Source of the DNA: Orrella dioscoreae
GTDB taxonomy: Bacteria; Pseudomonadota; Gammaproteobacteria; Burkholderiales; Burkholderiaceae_B
Length of the DNA: 64,000 bases
Direction: 5' to 3'
NCBI RefSeq assembly: GCF_900089455.2
Contig: NZ_LT907988.1
Coordinates: 1,488,001-1,552,000, forward strand
Positions 1-7,383 of this stretch are shown one piece after another. Position numbers and translations under genes: made by a program. The first letter of the stretch is position 1. Every line of letters begins with the position of its first letter. A model generated the notes under the pieces. It had not been told where the DNA came from. It did not search any database and saw only the letters and a program-made list of their open reading frames with translations.

Positions 1-536
1 GCTACTCGGGCCGGGAAGTGATGGCGGAGTTCCGCCTGGCCACCGGCCTGCCCACGGCGACCAACATGGTGGCCACGGACTGGCGCCAGATGGGCCATGC
101 GATCCAATTGCAGTCGGTCGACATCCCCCTGGCCGATCCGCACTTCTGGACCATGCAGGGGTCGGTGCGCGTGGCGCAGATGTGCCACGAATGGGGCCTG
201 ACCTGGGGCTCGCATTCGAACAACCACTTCGATATCTCGCTGGCCATGTTCACGCACGTGGGCGCGGCGGCGCCGGGCAGGATCACGGCCCTGGACACGC
301 ACTGGATATGGCAGGATGGGCAACGCCTGACCAAGGAGCCGCCGAAGATCGAAGGCGGCAAGGTCAAGGTGCCGAAACAGGCGGGCCTGGGCCTGGAGAT
401 CGACGAGGCGCAGCTGGAGGCCGCCCATGCGCTGTACCTGCAGCACGGCCTGGGCGCGCGCGACGATGCGATCGCCATGCAGTACCTGATCCCGAACTGG
501 ACCTTCGACAGCAAGCGGCCTTGCATGGTGCGCTGA
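1..536 (+). CDS. gudD: Glucarate dehydratase, C-terminal part (5' end outside window)
   Basis: This is the last ~178 codons of an enolase-superfamily acid-sugar dehydratase that turns D-glucarate (and often L-idarate) into 5-dehydro-4-deoxy-D-glucarate in the cytoplasm. The reading frame is open from base 3 and ends at TGA 534-536. Diagnostic sequence includes [11 protein letters not shown] at the left edge, the catalytic-loop motif [15 protein letters not shown] near bases 212-256, and the family-typical ending [20 protein letters not shown] followed by DSKRPCMVR, which closely matches the end of enterobacterial GudD as I remember it. It converges on the porin gene. Together with the divergent sugar-acid style genes that follow it suggests an aldarate catabolic locus. 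The missing N-terminal half lies upstream of the window. Confidence 0.93.
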   Translation, partial: YSGREVMAEFRLATGLPTATNMVATDWRQMGHAIQLQSVDIPLADPHFWTMQGSVRVAQMCHEWGLTWGSHSNNHFDISLAMFTHVGAAAPGRITALDTHWIWQDGQRLTKEPPKIEGGKVKVPKQAGLGLEIDEAQLEAAHALYLQHGLGARDDAIAMQYLIPNWTFDSKRPCMVR

Positions 537-576
537 GCGCGCCTCACGAGGGGGCGCAAGCGCGCCCGCCAGGAAA

Positions 577-609
577 GGCAAGGCGACGGCGCGGTGCCGG
601 CGCCTTGCC
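577..609. terminator. Hairpin between converging glucarate dehydratase and porin genes
   Basis: GGCAAGGCG (577-585) and CGCCTTGCC (601-609) form a perfect 9 bp stem around a GC-rich loop in the 82 bp gap between the two convergent stop codons. There is no clear T run on either side (TTTCCT on the minus side), so it is only a probable factor-independent terminator. Confidence 0.45.
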
Positions 610-618
610 GTTCCAGGC

Positions 619-1665
619 CTAGAACATATGGCGCATGCCGACCTGCAGGCTGCGCACGTCCTGGCCCGGTGCGCTGAGCGACGCGGCCTTCGAGCTGGGC
701 CACAGGGCGTAGCGGGCCTGGCGGCCGTTGTCCAGGTAGGCGAGCGAGGTGTAGACCATCGTGCGCTTGGACAACGGATAGGTGTAGCCCAGCGCGGCCA
801 CGCTGGCGTCCTGTCCGTCCTCGCCGCGCAGCGTGCGCCAGGTGTACGAGGCGCGCACCGTGCCGCCAGCAAAAGGCGCGCTGGCCCCCACCATGAAGCC
901 GTGCGCACCCGGCGCATGTTCGAGGTTGTTGCGCATGTATAGGCCGTGCAGCTTCACCACCTCGAAGTCATAGGTGAGCCCGCCCAGGTAGGTGTCGTTG
1001 CGACGCGTGCCGCCGGCGGGGACGGTGGCGATCTCGCTCGACTCATACGAAAATGCCGAGTACAGCGGGCCGTTGGCATATTCCAGGCCCAGGGCGCGCG
1101 AGCGGTTCAGCGCGCGGGGTTCGGCGAACTGTTCACTGAAGGCGTACAGCGCGCGCACGGTGAAGCCCTGCATCGTGGGCGAGATGTACTGCACGGCGTT
1201 CTGCCGCTGCGAGAACGTGCCGCGCTGCGCGTTGCCGGCATTCGTCTGCATGAGGTTCTGGATCAGGCCGTTCATGGAGCGCTGGAAAGGGTCCAGGCGT
1301 CCGGTCAGCGTGACGGCGGGCGCGAACTGGTGGCCGGCCTGCAGGCTGCCCAGCCGGCCGCTCAGGCCCAGGTAGGACTCGCGGTTGAAGATCGCGCCGC
1401 CGCGGCCGTCGTTGGGGTTGAAACCCGATTCCAGCTTGAAATAGGCCTTCATGCCGCCGCCCATGTCTTCCGAGCCGCGCAGGCCCCAGTAGGACGTGTC
1501 CGTGAACATGCGGCCCGACGAGTCGCTTGGCGCATCGCCGCCGCTGCGCTGGACCATTTCCAGTCCCATGTCGATACGGCCATAGACCGTGACGTTGCCC
1601 TGCGCCAGCGCGCTGGCCGAGAGTCCCACGGCCAGGCCGGCCGCGAGTGTGCTGCGGATAATCAT
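619..1665 (-). CDS. Gram-negative general porin (OmpC-like, betaproteobacterial type)
   Basis: A 348-residue outer-membrane trimeric beta-barrel porin. A signal peptide of about 20 residues (MIIRSTLAAGLAVGLSASALA) is followed by the classical mature start QGNVTVYGRIDMG. The chain ends in the aromatic residue typical of barrel proteins (GMRHMF). GSEDMGGGMKAYFKLESGF is a hallmark of the family. I place the start at ATG 1665 because AGGAG lies five bases upstream; a possible ATG 21 bases earlier would put residues in front of the signal peptide. It is the last gene of the leftward run 4923-619, so it probably lets the sugar acid handled by the neighbours cross the outer membrane. The substrate is inferred from context only. 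Confidence 0.88.
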   Translation of the reverse strand: MIIRSTLAAGLAVGLSASALAQGNVTVYGRIDMGLEMVQRSGGDAPSDSSGRMFTDTSYWGLRGSEDMGGGMKAYFKLESGFNPNDGRGGAIFNRESYLGLSGRLGSLQAGHQFAPAVTLTGRLDPFQRSMNGLIQNLMQTNAGNAQRGTFSQRQNAVQYISPTMQGFTVRALYAFSEQFAEPRALNRSRALGLEYANGPLYSAFSYESSEIATVPAGGTRRNDTYLGGLTYDFEVVKLHGLYMRNNLEHAPGAHGFMVGASAPFAGGTVRASYTWRTLRGEDGQDASVAALGYTYPLSKRTMVYTSLAYLDNGRQARYALWPSSKAASLSAPGQDVRSLQVGMRHMF

Positions 1666-1726
1666 GGTGTCTCCTCTTGTTTTCATGGATGACGGCGTGG
1701 GTCTGGTGCCTACGCGCGTGCGCAGG

Positions 1727-1761
1727 CCTGCCGGGCCGCGCGGGATGCGCGGCCCGGCAGG
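1727..1761. repeat. Perfect 15-bp stem hairpin between enolase-superfamily gene and porin gene
   Basis: Arms at 1727-1741 and 1747-1761 are perfectly complementary, all but one base G or C, with a five-base loop GGGAT. It lies in the 119 bp between the dehydratase stop and the porin start, on the transcript of the leftward operon. No T run follows on either strand, so it may stabilise or partly insulate the porin message rather than end it. Confidence 0.6.
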
Positions 1762-1784
1762 GCTTTGCGTTGGGGGGAAGCCGC

Positions 1785-2984
1785 TTAAGCGCGCGTGATG
1801 CGCACGCAGGCGTCTTCGCGCTGCCTGAGGCCTTCCGCCAGGCTGGTGCCCAGCCCCGGACGGTCGGGCGGAAGCAGGAAACCGTGGTCGAACACAGGCA
1901 GCTCGGTGACCAGGTCCTTGTAGAAGCCGTTCACGAAGGCGCGCACCATCTCCTGGAAGATCGCATTGGGCGAACTGAGCGCGAGGTGCAGCGAGGCCAT
2001 CAGCACGACCGGCCCCGTGCAGTCATGCGGGGCCAGCGGCTTCTGGTAGGCCTCGGCCAGCGTCGCGATCTTGCGCGCCTCGCTGATGCCGCCGCACCAC
2101 GACAGGTCCACCATCACGACGTCCAGCGCGTCGGCGGCCAGCAGGTCGCGAAAGGCGCCGCGCGTGGCCAGGGTTTCGCTGCCGCACACGGGCAGGCCGC
2201 CCAGGCGGCGGTAATCGGCCAGCGCCTGCACGCTGTCCATCTTGATGGGGTCTTCCGACCAGAACGGGCGCAGCGCCTTCAGTTCGCGCGCGATGGCCAG
2301 CGCGCTGGTGAGATTCCACATGGAGTGGAACTCGCACATGATCTCGATCTTGTCACCCACGGCAGCGCGGATGCGCTCGAAGGGTTCCAGGCCCTCTCGC
2401 ATGTCGGCCGCCGACACGAATTGTCCATCGGTGCGGGCTGCCGCCGTGTCGAAGGGCCAGATCTTCATGGCGGTGAAACCCTCCTCGAGCAGGCTCTGCG
2501 CCAGCTCTTCCGGGCGTTCCACGAAGGCGACCTGGTCGTCATAGCGGCCGCGCACGCCGCCCTGGCCCTTGCTGATGGTGCGGCGCTGCACGCTGCGGTT
2601 GTTGTAGTCGCTGCCCGCGCAGGTGTTGTAGGCGCGCATGCGCTCGTGGCAGAGGCCGCCCAGCATCTGGTACAGCGGCTGGCCGCAGGATTGCGCGAAC
2701 AGGTCCCACAGCGCGATGTCCACCGCCGATGCGGCGCGGGTCTCGACGCCGCTGCCGTTGAAGCCCAGGTAGCCGCGCAGCAGCGTCTTGCTGTGCCGCT
2801 CGATGCGGCGCGCGTCCTGGCCGATCAGCTGCGGCGCGGCCATGGTGTGGAGATAGGTTTCCACGGCTTGCGCCCCGCGGAAGGTCTCGCCCAGCCCCAC
2901 CAGTCCCTGGTCGGTATGGATCTGCACCCAGATCAGGTTCGGATATTCGCTTAACCGGATGGTTTCCAGTGCGGTGATGCGCAT
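1785..2984 (-). CDS. Enolase-superfamily (mandelate racemase/muconate lactonizing enzyme) acid-sugar dehydratase
   Basis: A 399-residue cytoplasmic enzyme with the enolase-superfamily capping domain (about 1-125) and modified TIM barrel. Candidate metal ligands are visible in order: E218 (CEFH), E244 (SEDP) and E270 (GSET). K174 in MKIWPFD, H220 and H320-D321 (PHDCTGP) are probable acid/base residues. This pattern fits the dehydratases of the mandelate racemase subgroup, which remove water from aldonic or aldaric acids. The exact substrate cannot be read from the sequence. It starts two bases after the stop of the Bug binding protein gene and is the third gene of a likely operon. With glucarate dehydratase across the porin gene, a role in sugar-acid breakdown is the natural inference. 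Confidence 0.85.
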   Translation of the reverse strand: MRITALETIRLSEYPNLIWVQIHTDQGLVGLGETFRGAQAVETYLHTMAAPQLIGQDARRIERHSKTLLRGYLGFNGSGVETRAASAVDIALWDLFAQSCGQPLYQMLGGLCHERMRAYNTCAGSDYNNRSVQRRTISKGQGGVRGRYDDQVAFVERPEELAQSLLEEGFTAMKIWPFDTAAARTDGQFVSAADMREGLEPFERIRAAVGDKIEIMCEFHSMWNLTSALAIARELKALRPFWSEDPIKMDSVQALADYRRLGGLPVCGSETLATRGAFRDLLAADALDVVMVDLSWCGGISEARKIATLAEAYQKPLAPHDCTGPVVLMASLHLALSSPNAIFQEMVRAFVNGFYKDLVTELPVFDHGFLLPPDRPGLGTSLAEGLRQREDACVRITRA

Positions 2985-2986
2985 GC

Positions 2987-3943
2987 TCAGTTTCCTTGGA
3001 TGTTCTGCTGCTTGATCAGTTGCGCCCAGCGCGTGACTTCGCTGCGGATCAGCGTGTCCAGCTGCTCGGGCGTGCCGCCGGCGGGCGTGATGCCGGCCGC
3101 GCGCAGCGTCTGCTGCACTTTTTCCTGTGCCAGGGCGGCCCGCAGGGCGCTGCTCAGACGCGCCACCACGTCGTCGGGCGTGTCCTTGGGCACGGCGATG
3201 GCGTACCAGGGTTCGATGACGAAGTCGGCGTAGCCCAGCTCGACCAGCGTGGGCACGTCGGGCAGGTTGGCCGAGCGTGTCTTGCCGGTGACGGCCAGGG
3301 CCTTGACCTTGCCGGTACGGACAAAGGGCAGGATGGAGGGCTCGTTGTCGAAGAACACGTCGACTTGCCCGCCGAGCAGATCGTTGATGGCGGGACCCGA
3401 GCCCTTGTAGGGGACGTGCAGCATGGGGATGCCGGCCGACACCTTGAGCAGTTCGCCGCCCAGGTGATTGGAGGCGCCGACGCCCGACGAGGCATAGGAG
3501 ATGTTGCCGGCCTTGGCGCGGGTGATCAGGGTCTGCAGTGAGTCGATGCCGGTGTCGGGGCCGGCCGTCAGCACGTTGATGGACGAGCCGATGAGCATGA
3601 CGGGCCGGAAGTCTTCCAGCAGCTTGTAGCCTGGGTTGGCGTACAGGCTGGCATTGACCGCGCAGTTGCCGATGCTGCAGAAGAGCAGGGTGTAGCCGTC
3701 GGCCGGCGAGCGGGCCACCAGGGTCGTGCCGATGTTGCCGGTGGCGCCGGGGCGGTTGTCGACGATCACCTGTTGGCCCAGTTCCTGCGAGGCGGCGTTG
3801 GCCAGCAGCCGGGCCACCATGTCGCCGGCGCCGCCCGGCGGAATGGGCGCGACCAGCTTCACGGGACGGTCAGGGTAGGCTTGCGCGTGGGCAGGCGCGG
3901 CGGCCAGCGCCACCATGCTGGCGAGCAGCAGGGTACGGATCAT
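2987..3943 (-). CDS. Bug-family (TctC-like) periplasmic substrate-binding protein
   Basis: A 318-residue extracytoplasmic solute receptor. A signal peptide of about 20 residues (MIRTLLLASMVALAAAPAHA) precedes the family opening YPDRPVKLVAPIPPGGAGDMVAR. Typical Bug motifs follow: QVIVDNRPGATGNIGT, DGYTLLFCSIG and the PYKGSGPAINDLLGGQVDV region. Bug proteins bind carboxylated ligands and normally feed tripartite tricarboxylate (TctAB) transporters, but many betaproteobacterial copies are orphans, as here: no membrane subunits lie nearby. The gene sits between the DapA-like and dehydratase genes in the same orientation, so the ligand is probably the sugar acid or other carboxylate degraded by them. 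Confidence 0.9.
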   Translation of the reverse strand: MIRTLLLASMVALAAAPAHAQAYPDRPVKLVAPIPPGGAGDMVARLLANAASQELGQQVIVDNRPGATGNIGTTLVARSPADGYTLLFCSIGNCAVNASLYANPGYKLLEDFRPVMLIGSSINVLTAGPDTGIDSLQTLITRAKAGNISYASSGVGASNHLGGELLKVSAGIPMLHVPYKGSGPAINDLLGGQVDVFFDNEPSILPFVRTGKVKALAVTGKTRSANLPDVPTLVELGYADFVIEPWYAIAVPKDTPDDVVARLSSALRAALAQEKVQQTLRAAGITPAGGTPEQLDTLIRSEVTRWAQLIKQQNIQGN

Positions 3944-3990
3944 GGGGTGTCTCCTTGGTTTTATCGGTGTTGTGTGTCGCCGTGCCGGCG

Positions 3991-4923
3991 TCAGGCCTTC
4001 TGGCGGGCCTGTTGCTCGGCGGCCAGCAGGGCCTCGGCGATCGGGCGGACCGCCGCGTGCGCCGATTGCGGCAGGTTTTCCAGCATGGGCTGCAAGGGGC
4101 CCATGTCGGCGATGCCCGCCAGCGTCACGGCATCATGCATGGTGGCGAAGACACCCGTGCGTTCGCGCTGGCGCTCGAAGGGAAGGAAGGCGTCGCGCAG
4201 CGGCTCGGCGGCGGCCCAGTCCTGCCTCTGCGCGGTCTTCAGCAGGCCTTGGCTGAGGGTGGGCGCGATGCATACGCCGCCCGAGGTGAAGCTGGGCAGG
4301 CCGAACTCACGCATATGGGTCAGGACCGGCGTTTCAGCCAGGCCGCAGACCACGCGCTCGGTGCCGACACGGTCCAGCAGGGCGCCCAGGAAGGCATCCT
4401 GCGCGGGGTCCTCGCGGGGCACCGCGTACTTGATCGCGCAGGCCACGCCCTCGTCCATGAGCGCGCCAATGGCATCGAGCGTAAGGTATTGCTCGGACTT
4501 GATGTACAGCAGCAGGGGCGTGCCGGCTGCCTCGGCGAACAGCCGCAAGCCGCGCGCGACGCCACCCGGGCTGGCCGCGAAGGCCAGGGGCAGCGCCATG
4601 ACGGCAGGAAAGTGCCGTGCCTTCAGCACCGGCGCCTGGTCCATCAGGGTGCCGTAATCGGGTCCGGCCGATGGAATCACCCAGGTGCTTTCGCTGGCCT
4701 GCTCGGCCAGCATGTCCAGCAGGCTGGCGTACTCATAGAGCCCGGTGTTGTAGAGATTGGCATTGCCGCCATACAGCAGGGTGCGGATGCCGCCTGCCTC
4801 GATGTGGCGGATCAGCGCCGCATTGGCGCCGGGGTTCAGGGTGAGGTCGGCGTGGCGGGCCAACGGCGGCACGGCCATGACACTGGCGCGGATATCAGCC
4901 GGGGAGACGGCGGACGTTTTCAT
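3991..4923 (-). CDS. DapA-family aldolase/dehydratase (Schiff-base class I)
   Basis: A 310-residue TIM-barrel protein of the dihydrodipicolinate synthase / N-acetylneuraminate lyase superfamily. The Schiff-base lysine is K165 (CAIKYAVPRED), with the conserved tyrosine at Y140 (LLLYIKS). The usual GTTGE substrate-binding loop is replaced by GGNANLY (52-58), so the substrate differs from that of true DapA. By context it may cleave or dehydrate a keto sugar acid. First gene of the leftward operon: ATG 4923 is preceded by AAGGAGGAG (about 4932-4940), a -10 box TATAAT and an AT-rich dyad. The divergent GntR gene is the likely regulator. Confidence 0.83.
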   Translation of the reverse strand: MKTSAVSPADIRASVMAVPPLARHADLTLNPGANAALIRHIEAGGIRTLLYGGNANLYNTGLYEYASLLDMLAEQASESTWVIPSAGPDYGTLMDQAPVLKARHFPAVMALPLAFAASPGGVARGLRLFAEAAGTPLLLYIKSEQYLTLDAIGALMDEGVACAIKYAVPREDPAQDAFLGALLDRVGTERVVCGLAETPVLTHMREFGLPSFTSGGVCIAPTLSQGLLKTAQRQDWAAAEPLRDAFLPFERQRERTGVFATMHDAVTLAGIADMGPLQPMLENLPQSAHAAVRPIAEALLAAEQQARQKA

Positions 4924-4943
4924 TGTGAGGCTCCTCCTTTTTA

Positions 4944-4966
4944 ATCATATGTGCATATTATATGAT
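4944..4966. promoter_or_regulatory. Probable GntR-family operator dyad
   Basis: ATCATAT (4944-4950) and ATATGAT (4960-4966) are perfect inverted arms separated by nine bases. A second dyad, ATATG/CATAT, overlaps it at 4947-4958. It is the only strongly AT-rich patch in the 151 bp between the catabolic operon and the divergent GntR gene, and it covers the operon's -10 box. That placement fits repression by the neighbouring regulator; binding is inferred. Confidence 0.62.
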
Positions 4967-4984
4967 GATTGAAAATGCCGGCAA
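4957..4984 (-). promoter_or_regulatory. Promoter of the leftward sugar-acid operon
   Basis: On the minus strand TATAAT (4957-4962) matches the sigma-70 -10 consensus fully. TTGCCG (4979-4984) is a -35 candidate at 16 bp spacing. A strong ribosome site and the ATG at 4923 follow. The -10 box lies inside the proposed operator. Confidence 0.6.
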
Positions 4985-5074
4985 GGAAATCCCGTCTTCC
5001 TGACCTTGTCGCCCCGGAGGCCCCAGGAGTGACTATGCTAAATTTCCGGACTTCCCCCTGAATGGTTGACCGGC

Positions 5075-5797
5075 ATGGCTGTGACTCGGCCCAAGAGCTT
5101 TCACGAACAAATCGTCGAAACGCTGGGTCGCCGGATCGTCTCGGGCGAGATCGCGCCGCAAGGCCAGGTGCCCACCGAGGCCGCCCTGGCCGAGAGCCTG
5201 GGCGTCGGCCGCCTGGCGTTGCGCGAGGCCATGAAAGCCCTGGCCGCGCGCGGCCTGGTGGTGATCCGGCCCAAGACCGGCACCCACGTCCTTCCCCGCG
5301 AGCACTGGAACCTGTTCGACCCGCTGGTGCTCAAGTGGCACACGCAGGCGGCCGCCATCGACCGCAAGTTCCTGGCGGACCTGATCGAACTGCGCCGTGT
5401 GATCGAGCCGGCGGCGGCACGGCTGGCGGCGGCCAATGGCTCGGACGCCGACATCGCGCTGATGCGCGAATCCTTCGAGGCCATGGTTGCCGCGCGCACG
5501 CGCGAAGACTACATCCAGGCCGACCTGCGTTTCCACGGCATGCTGCTGAAAGCCAGCGGCAACCAGTTCATCGGCCAACTGGCCGGGGCGCTGTCGGAAG
5601 TGCTGAAAACGAGCTTCTCGGCGTCCAGCACGCATTCCGCCGATGCGGCGGCGCTGGGGCTGCACGAAGACCTGCTGCGCGCCTGTGAGGCGCGGGACCC
5701 GCAGGCCGCCGACCAGGCGGTGCAGGCGCTGATTGCGCGGGCGGTCAGGAATATCGCGTCGGGCCAGGTTGTGCAGGGCGGGCCGTCGCAGGCTTGA
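5075..5797 (+). CDS. GntR-family (FadR/FCD subfamily) transcriptional regulator
   Basis: A 240-residue regulator with an N-terminal winged helix (about 5-75; PTEAALAESLGVGRLALREAMKALAARG is split around the recognition helix) and an all-helical C-terminal FCD ligand domain (about 95-230). The FCD domain carries the metal-type histidines in DLRFHGMLLKASGN and in the LHEDLLRA region. Members bind organic acids and usually repress the adjacent catabolic operon. It is divergent from the DapA-Bug-dehydratase-porin operon and shares the 151 bp spacer with its operator. I chose ATG 5075; TTG 5066 would add three residues, and neither has a strong ribosome site. Confidence 0.88.
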   Translation: MAVTRPKSFHEQIVETLGRRIVSGEIAPQGQVPTEAALAESLGVGRLALREAMKALAARGLVVIRPKTGTHVLPREHWNLFDPLVLKWHTQAAAIDRKFLADLIELRRVIEPAAARLAAANGSDADIALMRESFEAMVAARTREDYIQADLRFHGMLLKASGNQFIGQLAGALSEVLKTSFSASSTHSADAAALGLHEDLLRACEARDPQAADQAVQALIARAVRNIASGQVVQGGPSQA

Positions 5798-5839
5798 GCG
5801 CCACGGCGCGCCCGGCCGGGCTCGCCAGATGCAGGCGGT

Positions 5840-6460
5840 CTATTCGGCGTAGCGCGCCGCCTCGATCGGCGGCAGCGACGCATAGTGGTCGCGGATGCCC
5901 TGTTGCGTGCGTTCCGAGACCTTGCCCAGGCGCTCGTGTTCCTCGTCCATCCTGGCGATGGCGGCCCGCTTCCAGGCTTGTTCCTGGTCGTAGGATTCCA
6001 GCCAGGCGGCGCGTTGCTCGTTCACCGTGAAGGTGCCGCTTTCGTCGTAGGCGATCAGGGCCAGTTGGTCGCGCGGCAGGCCCTTGAACGGATTCGGGCC
6101 TTCATCATTCACGTAGCGGGTGGCCTGCTCGGCCAGGGCGAGGCGTGCCGGGTCGGTGCTGTCGGGCACTTCGGCGTCGTGCGCGGCCTTGTCCTGGTCA
6201 TAGCGGGCGCCAAGCAGCGCCTCCGTGATCGTGCCGGCCAGGGCGGCCAACTGCTCGCGGCTGGCGCCGTTGTCGCGCCAGGCGGCGTGGGCGGCGGCGT
6301 CGCTCAGTTGCCGCGCGAAGGAGGAAAGCTTGGCGGTCGAGGAGACGGCTGCGGCCGGATTGCCCGCGATGGCGGACGGCGTGGCCGACGTCGTGCGCGC
6401 CGCCTGCGTGGCTGCGTCAGCCGTCGCGGGACGGAGGCGAGCGGTGTGCAGCGCGTCCAT
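5840..6460 (-). CDS. Hypothetical protein downstream of serB
   Basis: A 206-residue protein that I do not recognise. The first ~50 residues are Ala/Thr/Ser rich and probably disordered. The rest is charged and helical, with Tyr/Asp/Glu-rich segments such as YDQEQAWKRAAIARMDEEHE (about 158-177). There is no signal peptide, no membrane segment and no cysteine. It begins 12 bp after the serB stop in the same direction, so it is probably cotranscribed with mfd-serB. Codon use looks like the neighbours (high GC third positions), which supports a real gene. It converges on the GntR gene with a 42 bp gap. No function is proposed. Confidence 0.7.
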   Translation of the reverse strand: MDALHTARLRPATADAATQAARTTSATPSAIAGNPAAAVSSTAKLSSFARQLSDAAAHAAWRDNGASREQLAALAGTITEALLGARYDQDKAAHDAEVPDSTDPARLALAEQATRYVNDEGPNPFKGLPRDQLALIAYDESGTFTVNEQRAAWLESYDQEQAWKRAAIARMDEEHERLGKVSERTQQGIRDHYASLPPIEAARYAE

Positions 6461-6472
6461 GCGGGTGCCTGA

Positions 6473-7330
6473 TCAGGATTCGAACCAGTTCAGCACGCCG
6501 TCCAGGCCCGAGTGGCTGAGTGCGTAGCGTGCGTGCTGGCGCACCACGGGCTTGGCGCGATAGGCCACCGAGTAGCCCGCCAGCCCCAGCATCTGCAGGT
6601 CATTGGCGCCGTCACCGATGGCGATGATCTCTTCCTGCGCGGCGCCATGCTGCCTGGCGAACTCGCGCAGGTGCACGGCCTTGCCGTAGGCGTCCACGAT
6701 GTCGCCCGTGACCTTGCCCGTCAGCACGCCGCGGTCGATCTCCAGCACATTGGCATGGGCGGCATCGAGCGACAGGCGCTCGCGCAGGCGGTCGGTGAAG
6801 AACGTGAAGCCGCCGGACACCAGCAGCACCTTGATACCCGCGGCCTGGGCCGTGGACACCAGTTTTTCGGCGCCGGGGTTCAGGCGCAGGCGCTCGGTGT
6901 AGACGCGTTCCAGCGCTTCGGCCGGCACGCCTTCCAGCAGGGCGACGCGGCGGCGCAGGCTTTCCGAGAAATCCTTGATCTCGCCGCGCATGGCGGCTTC
7001 GGTGATGGCCGAGACCTCGGGCTTCCTGCCCACGATGTCGGCGATCTCGTCGATGCACTCGATGTTGATGAGCGTGGAGTCCATGTCCATCGCCAGCACC
7101 TTGCACTGGCGCAGTGCGACGCCGGGCGTGACGTAGGCGTAGTCCACCGAGGCCTGGGCGCACCAGTCGTGCACGGCGGCGCGGGTGCCCGGGTCGGGAT
7201 CGACGTCCATCAGGCGCACGGCGGTGGTGCCCAGGCGGGTGGAGCCGTTGGCCATGGCGACGGCGGCCGCCTGTTCGACGAGGTCGGCGGCAAGGGCGGG
7301 GGACTGGATGACGAGATGCGTGGCGGTCAT
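6473..7330 (-). CDS. serB: Phosphoserine phosphatase
   Basis: A 285-residue HAD-superfamily enzyme for the last step of L-serine synthesis. Motif I is DMDSTLI with nucleophile D82 and D84. Motif II is LLVSGGFTFF, and the magnesium-binding motif near the C-terminus is IAIGDGANDLQML. A short N-terminal ACT-like region (about 1-75) precedes the catalytic core, as in many proteobacterial SerB proteins. ATG 7330 is the start; the open frame continues upstream into mfd but only as an overlapping frame. It lies 53 bp after mfd on the same strand, so the two may share a message. Confidence 0.95.
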   Translation of the reverse strand: MTATHLVIQSPALAADLVEQAAAVAMANGSTRLGTTAVRLMDVDPDPGTRAAVHDWCAQASVDYAYVTPGVALRQCKVLAMDMDSTLINIECIDEIADIVGRKPEVSAITEAAMRGEIKDFSESLRRRVALLEGVPAEALERVYTERLRLNPGAEKLVSTAQAAGIKVLLVSGGFTFFTDRLRERLSLDAAHANVLEIDRGVLTGKVTGDIVDAYGKAVHLREFARQHGAAQEEIIAIGDGANDLQMLGLAGYSVAYRAKPVVRQHARYALSHSGLDGVLNWFES

Positions 7331-7383
7331 GGAATTGCCGTCAGGAGAAAGCCAGGAGGAATGGTAGCAGGGTGGGGAGCGGC

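Noticed and set aside
6473-6495. tRNA T-arm-like GGTTCGAATCC on the minus strand at the end of serB
   Set aside because: It encodes the SerB C-terminus (NWFES). The bases around TTCGAAT do not pair into a T stem, and no acceptor or anticodon arm is present.
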